A DNA stretch of 64,000 nucleotides from Lachnospiraceae bacterium (lineage in GTDB: Bacteria > Bacillota > Clostridia > Lachnospirales > Lachnospiraceae). The notes under the pieces were generated by a model. The model was not told where the DNA came from, made no database searches, and worked only from the letters and a program-made list of their open reading frames with translations. The stretch spans positions 1 through 64,000 of the forward strand of contig JAGBCB010000036.1 of the NCBI GenBank assembly GCA_017938145.1, given 5' to 3'. Shown here one piece after another: positions 55,145 through 63,662 of this stretch. The translations under genes and the position numbers were made by a program. Position 1 is the first letter of the stretch. Each line of letters begins with the position of its first letter.

Positions 55145-55267
55145 ATGACACCTATTACAGTATGCTTTATTATTATCGGAATTATCGGATTTTTGCAGGT
55201 GGCAGATGATTTGGGAGTTTGGGTAAGAATCAACAGATTGTATCAGAAGGAAAAAGCAGCAAAATAA
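55145..55267 (+). CDS. Small hydrophobic peptide, 40 residues
   Basis: The ATG at 55145 has a GGGAGG site upstream and the frame ends at 55267. The peptide has one hydrophobic stretch (TVCFIIIGIIGFLQV) followed by an acidic then basic tail (RINRLYQKEKAAK). This fits a small single-pass membrane protein. No family is recognised. It lies in an otherwise empty gap between a terminator and the WYL regulator promoter. Good ribosome site and position support it; chance cannot be excluded. Confidence 0.5.
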   Translation: MTPITVCFIIIGIIGFLQVADDLGVWVRINRLYQKEKAAK

Positions 55268-55280
55268 AAATATAATGTCC

Positions 55281-55308
55281 TTTAAAAATCCCAGCATTGT
55301 GCTATAAT
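55281..55308 (+). promoter_or_regulatory. Promoter of the WYL regulator gene
   Basis: TATAAT at 55303-55308 with a weak TTTAAA -35 box at 55281-55286 (16-bp spacer). Confidence 0.45.
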
Positions 55309-55341
55309 TGGAATAAGACAATGCGAAGGAGGACCCGGACA

Positions 55342-56340
55342 ATGGCAAAAGGAAATAATTCCAAGTTAAAATTATCCTATCTGACCCGGATTATGTTAGA
55401 AAAAACCGACGACGAACATGGTCTGACCCTGCCTCAAATTTTAGAAGAGCTGGAGCGATACGGGGTTACGGCGGAACGGAAGAGCATTTATGCCGACTTC
55501 GAAGATATGACGGAAAAGTTAGGCATTGAAATCATCAAAGAAAAAGTGGGACGGGAAACCTATTATCATGTGGGAGCACGAGAATTTGAGGTAGCAGAAA
55601 TTAAGCTGCTAATCGATGCCATTCAGTCTTCTAAGTTTATTACAGAAAAGAAATCCAATGAACTGATAAAAAAGGTAAAAGGGTTAGTAAGCAGGTATCA
55701 GGCGGCGCAGTTGCAGCGTCAGGTATATGTGCACGGCCGTATCAAAACTATGAACGAGAGTATTTATTACAACGTGGATACCCTGCACGCAGCCATTGCA
55801 AAAAACAGTAAAATTAAATTTCAGTATTGCAACTGGTACACCAATAAGGAACTGGTGCCGCTTCATAATGGGGATTTTTTTACCGTAAGCCCTTGGGCAC
55901 TTACCTGGGACGATGAAAATTACTATCTGGTGGCTTTTGATGAGTATAGTCAGTCCATGAAGCATTACCGCGTGGATAAAATGGTGAAAATCTCAATCTT
56001 GGATGAACGTCGCAACGGAAAGGAACTGTTCGAAGAATTTGATACGGCGGCCTATTCTACCGTAAATTTCGGCATGTTCCACGGTGACGTAAATAAGGTA
56101 CATATTTCGTTCCCGAATTATATGGTTGGTGTGTTTATCGACCGGTTCGGAAAAGACATTTCCATTTACCCGGCAGAAGGAAAAGACCGCAGCCGCATTG
56201 CAGTTGACGTAGCGGTAAGCAAGCAGTTTTTCGGTTGGATAGCAAGCCTTGGCCGCTGGGTAAAAATTGAAGGCCCGGAGGAAGTGGTAAGCCAGATGAA
56301 GGAGTTTGCAGATAAGCTGGCAGCAGTGTATCAGGAATAA
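55342..56340 (+). CDS. WYL-domain transcriptional regulator
   Basis: 332 residues from the ATG at 55342 (GGAGG 9 bp upstream). An N-terminal winged helix (LTLPQILEELERYGVTAERK) is followed by a WYL domain (FQYCNWYTNKELV; YYLVAFDEYSQSMKHYRVDKM) and a C-terminal WCX-type domain. WYL regulators respond to nucleic acids or nucleotides and control DNA repair, defence or stress genes. It is a single gene here; the ABC exporter gene 95 bp downstream has its own promoter. Confidence 0.9.
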   Translation: MAKGNNSKLKLSYLTRIMLEKTDDEHGLTLPQILEELERYGVTAERKSIYADFEDMTEKLGIEIIKEKVGRETYYHVGAREFEVAEIKLLIDAIQSSKFITEKKSNELIKKVKGLVSRYQAAQLQRQVYVHGRIKTMNESIYYNVDTLHAAIAKNSKIKFQYCNWYTNKELVPLHNGDFFTVSPWALTWDDENYYLVAFDEYSQSMKHYRVDKMVKISILDERRNGKELFEEFDTAAYSTVNFGMFHGDVNKVHISFPNYMVGVFIDRFGKDISIYPAEGKDRSRIAVDVAVSKQFFGWIASLGRWVKIEGPEEVVSQMKEFADKLAAVYQE

Positions 56341-56365
56341 TTTTATGAACATTTTATATAAAACA

Positions 56366-56395
56366 TTGATGCAGGAAAGAAACCTGTGATATAAT
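56366..56395 (+). promoter_or_regulatory. Promoter of the ABC exporter gene
   Basis: TTGATG (56366-56371), 18 bp, TATAAT (56390-56395). A CAGG-N7-CCTG dyad (56372-56386) fills the spacer. Confidence 0.55.
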
Positions 56396-56435
56396 GGAAA
56401 AAAGAAGATTTTTTATACAAGAGAGGAGACTAGCC

Positions 56436-58262
56436 ATGCCACCAATGGGAGGAGGCCCGATGGGCCGCGGATATTTAACAGAAGAAGAAAAGGCCAATGC
56501 GCCAAAGGTCACCTGGCCTTTAGTAAAACGAATTTTTTCCTATTTACTGCCTTACTGGAAGCAACTGGCTGTTGTATTGGCCTGTATCGTTGTATCTTCC
56601 ATTCTGGGCTTACTGCCTTCGGTATTAACCGGCCGCATCATTGATGAAGGTCTCATCGGGCAGAATCTGCGGATGCTTATCATTTTGATTGTGGCATCCT
56701 TAGGCGTGTCTCTTGGTTCCAATTTAATCGGCGTGGCGGAGAGCTACTTAAATAACTGGATTGCCCAGCATCTTTCCTTTGACCTGCGAAACAAGATGTA
56801 CGGACATCTGCAGAAGATGTCCCAGGGCTTTTTTACCTCCAGCAACCAGGGCGATATTATTACCCGCATGACCAGCGATATTTCCGGTGTAGAGCGTGTG
56901 GTAACCATCACCTTTACATCTATTTTGTCCAATTCCATTACCCTGATTTGCGCCGTGGTAATTATGTACCGCGAAAACTGGATTCTGGCCACCGTGGGTG
57001 TGCTCATTATCCCGCTGTTTACCATTCCGACCCGCTGGGCCGGCAAAACCCGCTGGACCTTAACCCGTGAGGCCCAGGAGTGCAACGACGAAATCAACGG
57101 TATTTTAAACGAGACGTTATCGGTAAGCGGTCAGCTGCTGGTAAAGCTGTTTGGCAAGGAAGAACACGAATATAACCGTTATGTGGATGCCAACCGCAAG
57201 ATGATCGGTCTTCATATCAAAGAAAGCATGGCAGGCCGTTGGTTTATAGTGGTAATTAATACCTTCTCCAGCGTGGGCCCAATGTTATTATATTTGGTGG
57301 GCGGTATTCTTATTATGAAGTACGACTCCACCCTTACCGTAGGTGACATTTCCGTGCTGGTGGCGCTGCTTGGCAGAATGTATGGTCCGGTAAATTCCCT
57401 GCTTAACATTCAGGTAGAGTGGATCCGTTCCATGGCACTGTTTACCAGAATTTTTGAATACTTTGACATGCCGGTGGAAATTCAGAATGCACCGGATGCT
57501 GTTGTTCCGGCCACAGCCAACGGTAACGTAGTGTTTAAGAACGTACAGTTCTCCTACAATCCGGAACGTCAGATTTTAAAGAATGTGAACTTCGAATTAA
57601 AGAGCGGTAACAGTATTGCCATTGTAGGTCCGTCCGGTTCCGGTAAGAGTACTATCATCAACCTGATTCCGCGTCTGTACGACGTATGCGGTGGTGAGGT
57701 TACCTTCGACGGCATCGATGTACGTAAGCTGGATTTAGAGTTTTTACGCAGAAACATCGGTATTGTCAGCCAGGAAACTTATCTCTTTAACGGCACCATC
57801 CGTGAAAACCTGCTGTATGCAAAGCCGGATGCCACTGAAGAAGAACTCATTGAAGCCTGCAAAAAAGCCAATATCTACGACTTTGTGCAGAACCAGGAGC
57901 AGGGTCTTGATACCATGGTGGGTAACCGTGGCTTAAAGCTTTCCGGCGGCGAGAAGCAGCGTATTTCCATTGCTCGTATCCTCTTAAAGGATCCGGTGCT
58001 GTTTATCTTTGACGAAGCCACTTCCGCTCTGGACTCCATTTCCGAAAAGAAGATTCAGGAGGCCATTGACCCAATCATTCACTCCAGAACCAGTATCTTA
58101 ATTGCACACCGATTATCCACCATTTTGGCAGCCGACGAAATTCTGGTTATCAAGGACGGTGAAATTGCCGAGCGCGGTACCCATACCGAGCTGTTGGATG
58201 ATGGCGGAATTTATCAGGAGCTTTACGAAACCCAGTTTGGTAAGGCACTGGTGCAGGAATAA
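56436..58262 (+). CDS. ABC transporter, fused permease and ATP-binding domains (exporter type)
   Basis: About 608 residues from the ATG at 56436 (AGAGGAG 7 bp upstream). The N-terminal PPMGGGPMGRGYL is typical of this Firmicutes group. Six membrane helices (about 35-330) are followed by a nucleotide-binding domain: Walker A VGPSGSGKST, signature LKLSGGEKQR, Walker B VLFIFDEATSALD, and AHRLSTI. It would work as a homodimer exporting lipid, peptide or drug. The next gene starts 15 bp later. Confidence 0.94.
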   Translation: MPPMGGGPMGRGYLTEEEKANAPKVTWPLVKRIFSYLLPYWKQLAVVLACIVVSSILGLLPSVLTGRIIDEGLIGQNLRMLIILIVASLGVSLGSNLIGVAESYLNNWIAQHLSFDLRNKMYGHLQKMSQGFFTSSNQGDIITRMTSDISGVERVVTITFTSILSNSITLICAVVIMYRENWILATVGVLIIPLFTIPTRWAGKTRWTLTREAQECNDEINGILNETLSVSGQLLVKLFGKEEHEYNRYVDANRKMIGLHIKESMAGRWFIVVINTFSSVGPMLLYLVGGILIMKYDSTLTVGDISVLVALLGRMYGPVNSLLNIQVEWIRSMALFTRIFEYFDMPVEIQNAPDAVVPATANGNVVFKNVQFSYNPERQILKNVNFELKSGNSIAIVGPSGSGKSTIINLIPRLYDVCGGEVTFDGIDVRKLDLEFLRRNIGIVSQETYLFNGTIRENLLYAKPDATEEELIEACKKANIYDFVQNQEQGLDTMVGNRGLKLSGGEKQRISIARILLKDPVLFIFDEATSALDSISEKKIQEAIDPIIHSRTSILIAHRLSTILAADEILVIKDGEIAERGTHTELLDDGGIYQELYETQFGKALVQE

Positions 58263-58277
58263 GAAAGAAGTGATAAC

Positions 58278-58895
58278 ATGCTGCGAAAGAAAAAACTTAG
58301 CAGAGAATTATATCTTGCGTTACAAAAGTACATAGAACTCAACTATATAGAAGAAAACCGGGAAGAACGCCGTGCTCCGCTCTTTGGAATGCGGCGGGAA
58401 GCGAAAAAAGCAAGCTTTCTGCGCCCGATGGCGGTAAAAGACAGTGCACCAATGGAAGCACCGGAACTGTGCGAAATGCAGATGTCTGCGGCCCCAAATT
58501 ACAGCGACTTTTTGGAGGACAACCAGTCTGCCCTGAAGGAGCGCATGAATCATCTTTCGGATACGTTCCAGGAGTACCTGCTGTACCTGATTGAAGAAAA
58601 AGGACTTACCAACGCAGAGGTTTATAAACGAGCCCTGATTACCAAGCAGCTCTTTTCCAAGATTAAGCTAAACCCGCAGTATCACCCGGATAAGGCCACG
58701 GCTATGCGGCTTTGCGTGGGAGCATCGCTTAATCTTGACGAAACCAAGGACTTGCTGGCACGGGCCGGATATGCCCTGTCGCCTTGCGATAAACGGGACA
58801 TTATTTTCTCCTTTTTTATTGAGCATGAAGTGCATGACATGATTGAAATTGATATTGCACTGGAAGAGCACGGACTGCCGTGTTTTATCGAATAA
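58278..58895 (+). CDS. Uncharacterised helical protein paired with a VWA protein
   Basis: 205 residues. The first ~95 residues are charged and low in order. The last ~115 (LTNAEVYKRALITKQLFSKI, AMRLCVGASLNLDETKDLLA, HEVHDMIEIDIALEEHGLP) form a compact helical, HTH-like domain seen in many Firmicutes proteins beside VWA or macro-domain genes. It follows the ABC exporter by 15 bp and precedes a VWA gene after a terminator. I assign no function. Confidence 0.65.
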   Translation: MLRKKKLSRELYLALQKYIELNYIEENREERRAPLFGMRREAKKASFLRPMAVKDSAPMEAPELCEMQMSAAPNYSDFLEDNQSALKERMNHLSDTFQEYLLYLIEEKGLTNAEVYKRALITKQLFSKIKLNPQYHPDKATAMRLCVGASLNLDETKDLLARAGYALSPCDKRDIIFSFFIEHEVHDMIEIDIALEEHGLPCFIE

Positions 58896-58907
58896 GAACA
58901 ATTTTTT

Positions 58908-58938
58908 CGGGTCGCCGCCATGGCGACCTGATTTTTTT
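58908..58938 (+). terminator. Terminator after the ABC exporter/helical protein genes
   Basis: GGTCGCC-GCCAT-GGCGACC (58910-58928) followed by TTTTTTT. Confidence 0.9.
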
Positions 58939-59020
58939 GTCCTTGTGATATAGTAGCCTCAGAAACAAGAAAACAGTGTTTTGCAGGGAAGAAAAAGTAC
59001 CTGCGGAAAGTGAGGCAAAC

Positions 59021-59680
59021 ATGAAAAAGAATTTAACAGAAATCGTATTTATTTTGGACAGAAGCGGCTCCATGAGCGGACTGGAAAAGGACACCATCGG
59101 AGGTTTCAACTCCCTGATTGAGCGCCAGAAAAAGGAAGAAGGCAAAGCCTACATCTCCACCGTATTGTTCGATAACGAGACCAGGGTGTTACATGACCGG
59201 GTACCCCTTGACCAAGTGCGTCCGATGACGGAGGAAGACTATTTTGTAGGAGGCTGTACTGCACTTTTGGACGCAGTTGGCGGAGCTATCCACCACATCG
59301 GCAACGTACATAAGTATGCCAGGGAAGAGGACCGCCCGGAGAAGACTTTATTTGTGATTACCACCGATGGTCAGGAAAACGCCAGCACCCAGTACACCTA
59401 CGACAAGGTGAAGAAACTGGTAGAACGCCAGAAGGAACGCTTTGGCTGGGAGTTTCTGTTCTTAGGTGCCAACATCGATGCCGCTAAGGAAGCGGGCAGA
59501 TTCGGAATCCGGGAAGACCGGACCGCTAATTATGTATGCGATTCCAAGGGCACGGAGGTAAATTATAAGGCACTTAATAAGGCGATTAGCAGGGTAAGAT
59601 GTGCCGATTCCGCGTGCTGTGCTGAGGCACTGGGGGATTGGAAGGAAGAGATTGAGGCAGATTATAGGAAGAGAAGATAA
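59021..59680 (+). CDS. VWA-domain (von Willebrand factor A) protein
   Basis: 219 residues from the ATG at 59021 (GTGAGG upstream). A complete MIDAS metal site is visible: VFILDRSGSMSG at the start (DxSxS), a Thr in GGCTALLDAVG, and VITTDGQEN (Asp). It is a stand-alone cytoplasmic VWA module, similar to TerY-like proteins that act in metal-dependent complexes. Its neighbour is a helical protein of a type often found with VWA genes. The role is not known. Confidence 0.85.
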   Translation: MKKNLTEIVFILDRSGSMSGLEKDTIGGFNSLIERQKKEEGKAYISTVLFDNETRVLHDRVPLDQVRPMTEEDYFVGGCTALLDAVGGAIHHIGNVHKYAREEDRPEKTLFVITTDGQENASTQYTYDKVKKLVERQKERFGWEFLFLGANIDAAKEAGRFGIREDRTANYVCDSKGTEVNYKALNKAISRVRCADSACCAEALGDWKEEIEADYRKRR

Positions 59681-59714
59681 GGGAAGAAAGTACGCAAGAT
59701 AATACGCAAGTAAA

Positions 59715-59737
59715 GAGCATCCGAAAGGGTGCTTTTT
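59715..59737 (+). terminator. Terminator of the VWA gene
   Basis: A 7-bp stem with a GAAA tetraloop (59716-59733) followed by TTTTT. Confidence 0.85.
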
Positions 59738-59770
59738 ATTTGCTCTGGAAAGAAGATATGTTTAATTAAA

Positions 59771-59806
59771 TTGACAAAAGTAAATGTATAGTTTATTATA
59801 TTAAAC
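59771..59806 (+). promoter_or_regulatory. Promoter with operator dyad for the HipB-like gene
   Basis: TTGACA (59771-59776), 17 bp, TATTAT (59794-59799). GTTTA-N6-TAAAC (59791-59806) overlaps the -10 box and could be the autoregulatory site. Confidence 0.6.
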
Positions 59807-59821
59807 ATAAGGAGAATTGAT

Positions 59822-60139
59822 ATGAGCAAAAAAACGGTGGCAGTTATGCCGGGAACACAAAAAATATTAGAAACAATGGGAGAACAGATAAAGCTAGCCA
59901 GATTACGTCGCAATCTTTCCACGGAACTTGTGGCAGAAAGAGCAGGCATCAGCAGAGCAACGCTTTGGGCGGTAGAAAAAGGAACTCCTACTGTTGCAAT
60001 CGGAACTTATGCGGCGGTGTTACACGCTCTTGGCGGTATGGATAAAGATTTGGGGTTGATTGCAAAAGATGAAATATATGCCAAGCGCATACAAGATTTT
60101 AATATAAAGGTTCCAAAACGTGCAAGAAGAATTAAATGA
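59822..60139 (+). CDS. XRE/HipB-like helix-turn-helix regulator without a HipA partner
   Basis: 105 residues. The HTH is NLSTELVAERAGISRATLWA followed by EKGTPTVAIGTYAAVLHALG, a HipB-type antitoxin fold. HipB genes are normally followed by hipA, the kinase toxin. Here the gene is followed by a terminator and non-coding or fragmentary DNA, so this is either an orphan or the toxin gene has been lost. It has a good promoter and ribosome site, so it is probably expressed. Confidence 0.85.
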   Translation: MSKKTVAVMPGTQKILETMGEQIKLARLRRNLSTELVAERAGISRATLWAVEKGTPTVAIGTYAAVLHALGGMDKDLGLIAKDEIYAKRIQDFNIKVPKRARRIK

Positions 60140-60154
60140 GTTTGTATTATATGT

Positions 60155-60184
60155 GAAAAAGGCTCGATTAAAGAGCCTTTTTTC
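60155..60184 (+). terminator. Terminator of the HipB-like gene
   Basis: AAGGCTC-N7-GAGCCTT hairpin (about 60159-60179) followed by TTTTTT. Confidence 0.85.
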
Positions 60185-60377
60185 TTATATGCTTTAAATA
60201 ATTTTTCTTAAAATCTCGGATATTGTCAAAAAAATCAAGTTCGGAATGAGTGAATGAATTAGTTTCAGCCTTTTCGGCAAGAAGTTCCATAGTACAAATT
60301 AAATCGGTAGTTGAAAAATGGCGGGGAAATTCCCCGTCGCTCGGTGGACCAGGGTCTTGCGACCAGCCCAAAATCAA
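60168..60377 (-). other. Possible small ORF in a structured spacer
   Basis: A minus-strand frame of 69 codons opens with a TTG and has no convincing ribosome site. It reads GWSQDPGPPSDGEFPRHFST and ends in a basic tail (KNYLKHIRKKAL). The surrounding 60320-60400 DNA has several dyads (CGGGGAA-A-TTCCCCG; GGTC-TTGC-GACC; AATCAA...TTGATT). It could be a remnant or part of an RNA structure. I cannot name it. Confidence 0.25.
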
Positions 60378-60531
60378 CCACCATTGATTTATTTTACGTT
60401 AATTATAAGGGAAATATACGAAAATGTCAATAAAAACAGAACAAGGTTTCGACCACTTGTCCGTTCAATGGGACTTGTTCTTTGCTAAAATTTGGTTACA
60501 ACAAAACCAAACCGAAAGGAGCAGGAACAAT

Positions 60532-61146
60532 ATGAGAATGATGAGCAAGCAGTCAAACAGTATGGTCTATCACCGGCCGGAGTGCAGATACGCACGCAAA
60601 ATTTATAAAAGAAACCGGATGCAGCTACCGTGGCAGGACGCAGAATGGAAGGGCTACCGGCCCTGCAAATGCTGTAACACCATGAACTTCGTATATCAGC
60701 TGGAGCAGGATGAGGCCGAGAAGTTCTGCAGGGCACATCACAACATGGATGTGGACCTTGTGGGCAACATGGTTTATGTCAGAACCGACGTGGGCTGCTG
60801 GAAGATTCATTATAAGACCCACGAGCAGAAGTTTATCCTGTTCCACAGAAATTATGTAAAGGGGCACATCCCACTTTCGGACGTGGAAAAGGTACCGTAC
60901 CACCGCCAGAAGGACATGTACGAGGCAGGCAGCATCCTAAAGCTTCTCCGGTACATACAGAGCCACGACGAGTTCCGTCAGTTTGGCCCGACGGACTACC
61001 GTCAGATGCCGCAGCGCACCAGACAGCAGCGCTATTATTACCACGCCGCAAAGCGCCGCCAGGAAAAGCGTACTGCAAGAAGGGTGGATTATCTGTTCCG
61101 GCTGATTGAGCAGAAGGAAGGGATTAAGCAGTTGTCGGTGTGTTAG
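60532..61146 (+). CDS. Protein with Ada-like/zinc-binding cysteine cluster
   Basis: 204 residues from the ATG at 60532 (AAAGGAG upstream). The N-terminus has HRPECRYARKI, then GYRPCKCCN, a Cys-x-His...Cys-x-Cys-Cys pattern like the metal-binding part of Ada/nuclease proteins. The rest is basic and rich in Tyr, Arg and Gln (RQQRYYYHAAKRRQEKRTAR), which suggests nucleic-acid binding. It is a lone gene after a promoter-like stretch. The function is not known. Confidence 0.55.
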   Translation: MRMMSKQSNSMVYHRPECRYARKIYKRNRMQLPWQDAEWKGYRPCKCCNTMNFVYQLEQDEAEKFCRAHHNMDVDLVGNMVYVRTDVGCWKIHYKTHEQKFILFHRNYVKGHIPLSDVEKVPYHRQKDMYEAGSILKLLRYIQSHDEFRQFGPTDYRQMPQRTRQQRYYYHAAKRRQEKRTARRVDYLFRLIEQKEGIKQLSVC

Positions 61147-61233
61147 GAGGGAGAATTTGAAGATACGAAGAGTTAGCAATATCTTATAGAATATGATATA
61201 ATTACAGAAAAGAAAATGATGGAGGTATATTTT

Positions 61234-61803
61234 ATGCTAGATGTTAGTCCAAGTGTAACTGTGTTTGAAGTACATATGCCGTGGCAAGAAGGTAAAAATG
61301 AGTCATTAGTATTGATTGGTTGCAACGCCTACTTAAAGTCTGGTGAATGGGAAGAAACCGATGTCTATTCTGAAATGGAGGAGTTGAGTTATTCTTATTT
61401 GAACAGCAATGATACAATGGGAAGAAAACTTGAAATAGAACTTTGTTTTAGTAATAATCAAAAGAATGCTTATCAGTGTTTTTGGGCGAATTGCTTTTCT
61501 ATCAGAACTGATAGTGGGTTAGTGCTTAAGCTTTGTAAACGTCATTGGGATAAAGCATATTCTAAAGTTAACATGAACAATGAAATGGTCTTAGGTGTTG
61601 GGTGTTTCATAGAAAAGAACGTGTATGAGAAAATGCTAAATGCCAAGAATATAGTAATTGAAGGTTGTGTGGCGTTAGAAAAGTATTCCAATACCTATGG
61701 TGTTTCAGTACAGTTGGAAAAAGAAGAAAACGATTATAAGCTTAAATATGCAAATACATATCGGTTTGCTAAGTGTGAAGATATTAGAAATAAAGTGCAC
61801 TAA
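61234..61803 (+). CDS. Uncharacterised protein
   Basis: About 189 residues from the ATG at 61234 (GGAGG 8 bp upstream). It is beta-rich, acidic and has no signal peptide, membrane helix or recognisable motif; scattered cysteines and tryptophans occur (CFWANCFSIRTDS). AT content is higher than in the flanking housekeeping genes, as in the following genes, suggesting accessory origin. A terminator follows. Confidence 0.55.
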   Translation: MLDVSPSVTVFEVHMPWQEGKNESLVLIGCNAYLKSGEWEETDVYSEMEELSYSYLNSNDTMGRKLEIELCFSNNQKNAYQCFWANCFSIRTDSGLVLKLCKRHWDKAYSKVNMNNEMVLGVGCFIEKNVYEKMLNAKNIVIEGCVALEKYSNTYGVSVQLEKEENDYKLKYANTYRFAKCEDIRNKVH

Positions 61804-61820
61804 TACATGGAGAGAAAATA

Positions 61821-61867
61821 AAAAGCATTCCAACAGAAGGGAAGAAAACTTGTGTTGGAGTGCTTTT
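61821..61867 (+). terminator. Terminator after the uncharacterised gene
   Basis: AAAAGCATTCCAACA (61821-61835) pairs with the TGTTGGAGTGCTTTTT segment that ends at 61867. Confidence 0.8.
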
Positions 61868-61952
61868 TGCGGTTAAAGATAAAAGGAAGTTTCGCGGGAC
61901 GTTACAGTGTTTTTCGACAGAAAGTGATATGATGGTAATAGGTGGAAAAGTG

Positions 61953-61961
61953 TGGTATAAT
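61953..61961 (+). promoter_or_regulatory. Extended -10 promoter for the 62.0 kb gene
   Basis: TGGTATAAT, a TGnTATAAT extended -10 box, 90 bp before the start codon. No clear -35 box. Confidence 0.45.
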
Positions 61962-62049
61962 AGTGTTAAGGGAGCGTTAAATGACTTTTGCTGTAGAATA
62001 AAGAGATAGATTAGAAAAACTATAGAAGTAAAGAGTGAAAGGATAAAGT

Positions 62050-62928
62050 ATGGGTAGAAAAAATATTTTTCAAATTATGGAAAGCATGAGAGACTTATCT
62101 AAAGAAATTACGCGTCTAGAATCGATGTTGAATGATAAAAAAGGTGTACGCCTTTATGACAGTTCCTATCCGCTCTGGGATATGGAAGTAAGTAAATATA
62201 TGAAGATAGAAGAATTTGTTGATGAATATGCATTTAAGACTTGGAAGGCAAGGCGTACTTGTGTAAATCTAGAAGATTTGCTTAACACGTTAGGAATAAA
62301 TGATATGTTTTCGGAAGATGATTTTTGCGAAGAAAACGTATTAATCTATTTAGAATATGTTGCTAATGTCTTATGGTTAGCCAAGAAAGTGAAAACAACT
62401 AAAAAATATACTATACAATTATCTGATGTATTTAATGCAGTTGAAGAAAATTTAGTTACAGTTTTGGATTGGTTAAATTATGAGATGAAATTGTATGAAA
62501 AGAAAGAACAGGTTCTTGTTGTGAGAAAAAATGCGTCAGCAACGTCTGTAGCAGAAATAGTAGAAGATAACCTGGCGTATCAAATTGTAAAATATAATCA
62601 TCATTCTTTAAAAGGAGATATTGAGAGCAAAAAAGTGATTCTTTTGGCATTAGGGTCTGAACTTGAACCTAAGAGAAAAGATATTAACGAGATCAATAAG
62701 AAACTTGCAGATGATATTTTCTTTATGCTTAATAATTTGAACTTACGACACAATAATAGGAGTAAAAGTGACAAGAATTATAAGGAAGCTGTTGCAAAAA
62801 TGCGAAAGCCGGCACTGGAAGATTGGTATGATGAATTGTATCAAATGATGTTGCTTGCCTTTTTGGAATTAGATAATAAGGAACGGAATGAGAGGGTTGC
62901 GGAATTAAAAGCAAAGATAAATGGATAA
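62050..62928 (+). CDS. Uncharacterised helical cytoplasmic protein (accessory region)
   Basis: 292 residues, almost wholly alpha-helical and charged, AT-rich. The C-terminal half has a NNLNLRHNNRSKSD turn between helices, which recalls the Arg-His motif of HEPN-type RNases, but spacing is not the standard RxxxxH, so this is weak. No membrane or signal segment. It precedes a membrane protein gene by about 98 bp in an accessory, defence-like setting beside a helicase remnant and methyltransferase. Function unknown. Confidence 0.6.
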   Translation: MGRKNIFQIMESMRDLSKEITRLESMLNDKKGVRLYDSSYPLWDMEVSKYMKIEEFVDEYAFKTWKARRTCVNLEDLLNTLGINDMFSEDDFCEENVLIYLEYVANVLWLAKKVKTTKKYTIQLSDVFNAVEENLVTVLDWLNYEMKLYEKKEQVLVVRKNASATSVAEIVEDNLAYQIVKYNHHSLKGDIESKKVILLALGSELEPKRKDINEINKKLADDIFFMLNNLNLRHNNRSKSDKNYKEAVAKMRKPALEDWYDELYQMMLLAFLELDNKERNERVAELKAKING

Positions 62929-63026
62929 AATGTAAATTATGATATTCTATTTCAAAAAGAAAAGAATGTTGGAAGTTATGGTTGTAAAGTGCTATAATGT
63001 CTTTACGAGATATAGGAGGAAAAGAT

Positions 63027-63635
63027 ATGAAAAAATATCTAACAAAAGAAGGAATTATCAGCGGAATAATTGCAAGTGTTTTATTTACATTTATGCTTCA
63101 ACCAGTCATTGAATTTTTAGTATCAAAGGCAGGAAGTGTAGTCGAAGGATTAGAAAGATATGTAATATCACAATGTGCTAAAACAACGTATATTTCTTTG
63201 ATGACGGGGTTTGCTACAATATTGATTAGTTGTATCTTAGGGTTAGCCTTAGGTGTTTTATTTTCAAATCGTACTATAAAAAACAGGGAAAATAACAAAA
63301 ATAAAAACTCTGTAAAAAAGGAAGATGAATTGGCTGTTCTGCAAGAAGAAATTGTAAAAATAAACACAGAGGTCAATAACATAGAAAAAAGGCTAGGTTT
63401 CTACAAAATCACCATGTCTATTGTAGTAATATTATGGCTTGGCATGCTCTTCATTACATACATACTACCTTCTCGAATGTATAGTGATTTTGTTGTATCT
63501 GTTGAAAAAATTTCACCATATATTTCTGAAATAGATATCATAAGCTTAAAGGCTAGATGGAGAGAAATGGGAAAATGGTCAGACTATGAAGCAATAGAAG
63601 AATATATTAAAACAATTGAAACAAAGCATAGGTAG
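63027..63635 (+). CDS. Membrane protein with cytoplasmic coiled coil (possible effector)
   Basis: About 202 residues from the ATG at 63027 (AGGAGG 7 bp upstream). Membrane segments lie at about 10-30, 58-80 and 132-152. Between the second and third is a charged coiled coil (about 90-125, ELAVLQEEIVKINTEVNNIE). The C-terminus has LKARWREMGKWSDYEAIEEY, a Trp/Tyr motif found in other TM proteins of unknown role. Many antiphage systems use such membrane effectors, but no sensor partner has been identified here. Confidence 0.6.
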   Translation: MKKYLTKEGIISGIIASVLFTFMLQPVIEFLVSKAGSVVEGLERYVISQCAKTTYISLMTGFATILISCILGLALGVLFSNRTIKNRENNKNKNSVKKEDELAVLQEEIVKINTEVNNIEKRLGFYKITMSIVVILWLGMLFITYILPSRMYSDFVVSVEKISPYISEIDIISLKARWREMGKWSDYEAIEEYIKTIETKHR

Positions 63636-63662
63636 TTAGAGGTTTACAAAGGAGGTCCGAAA

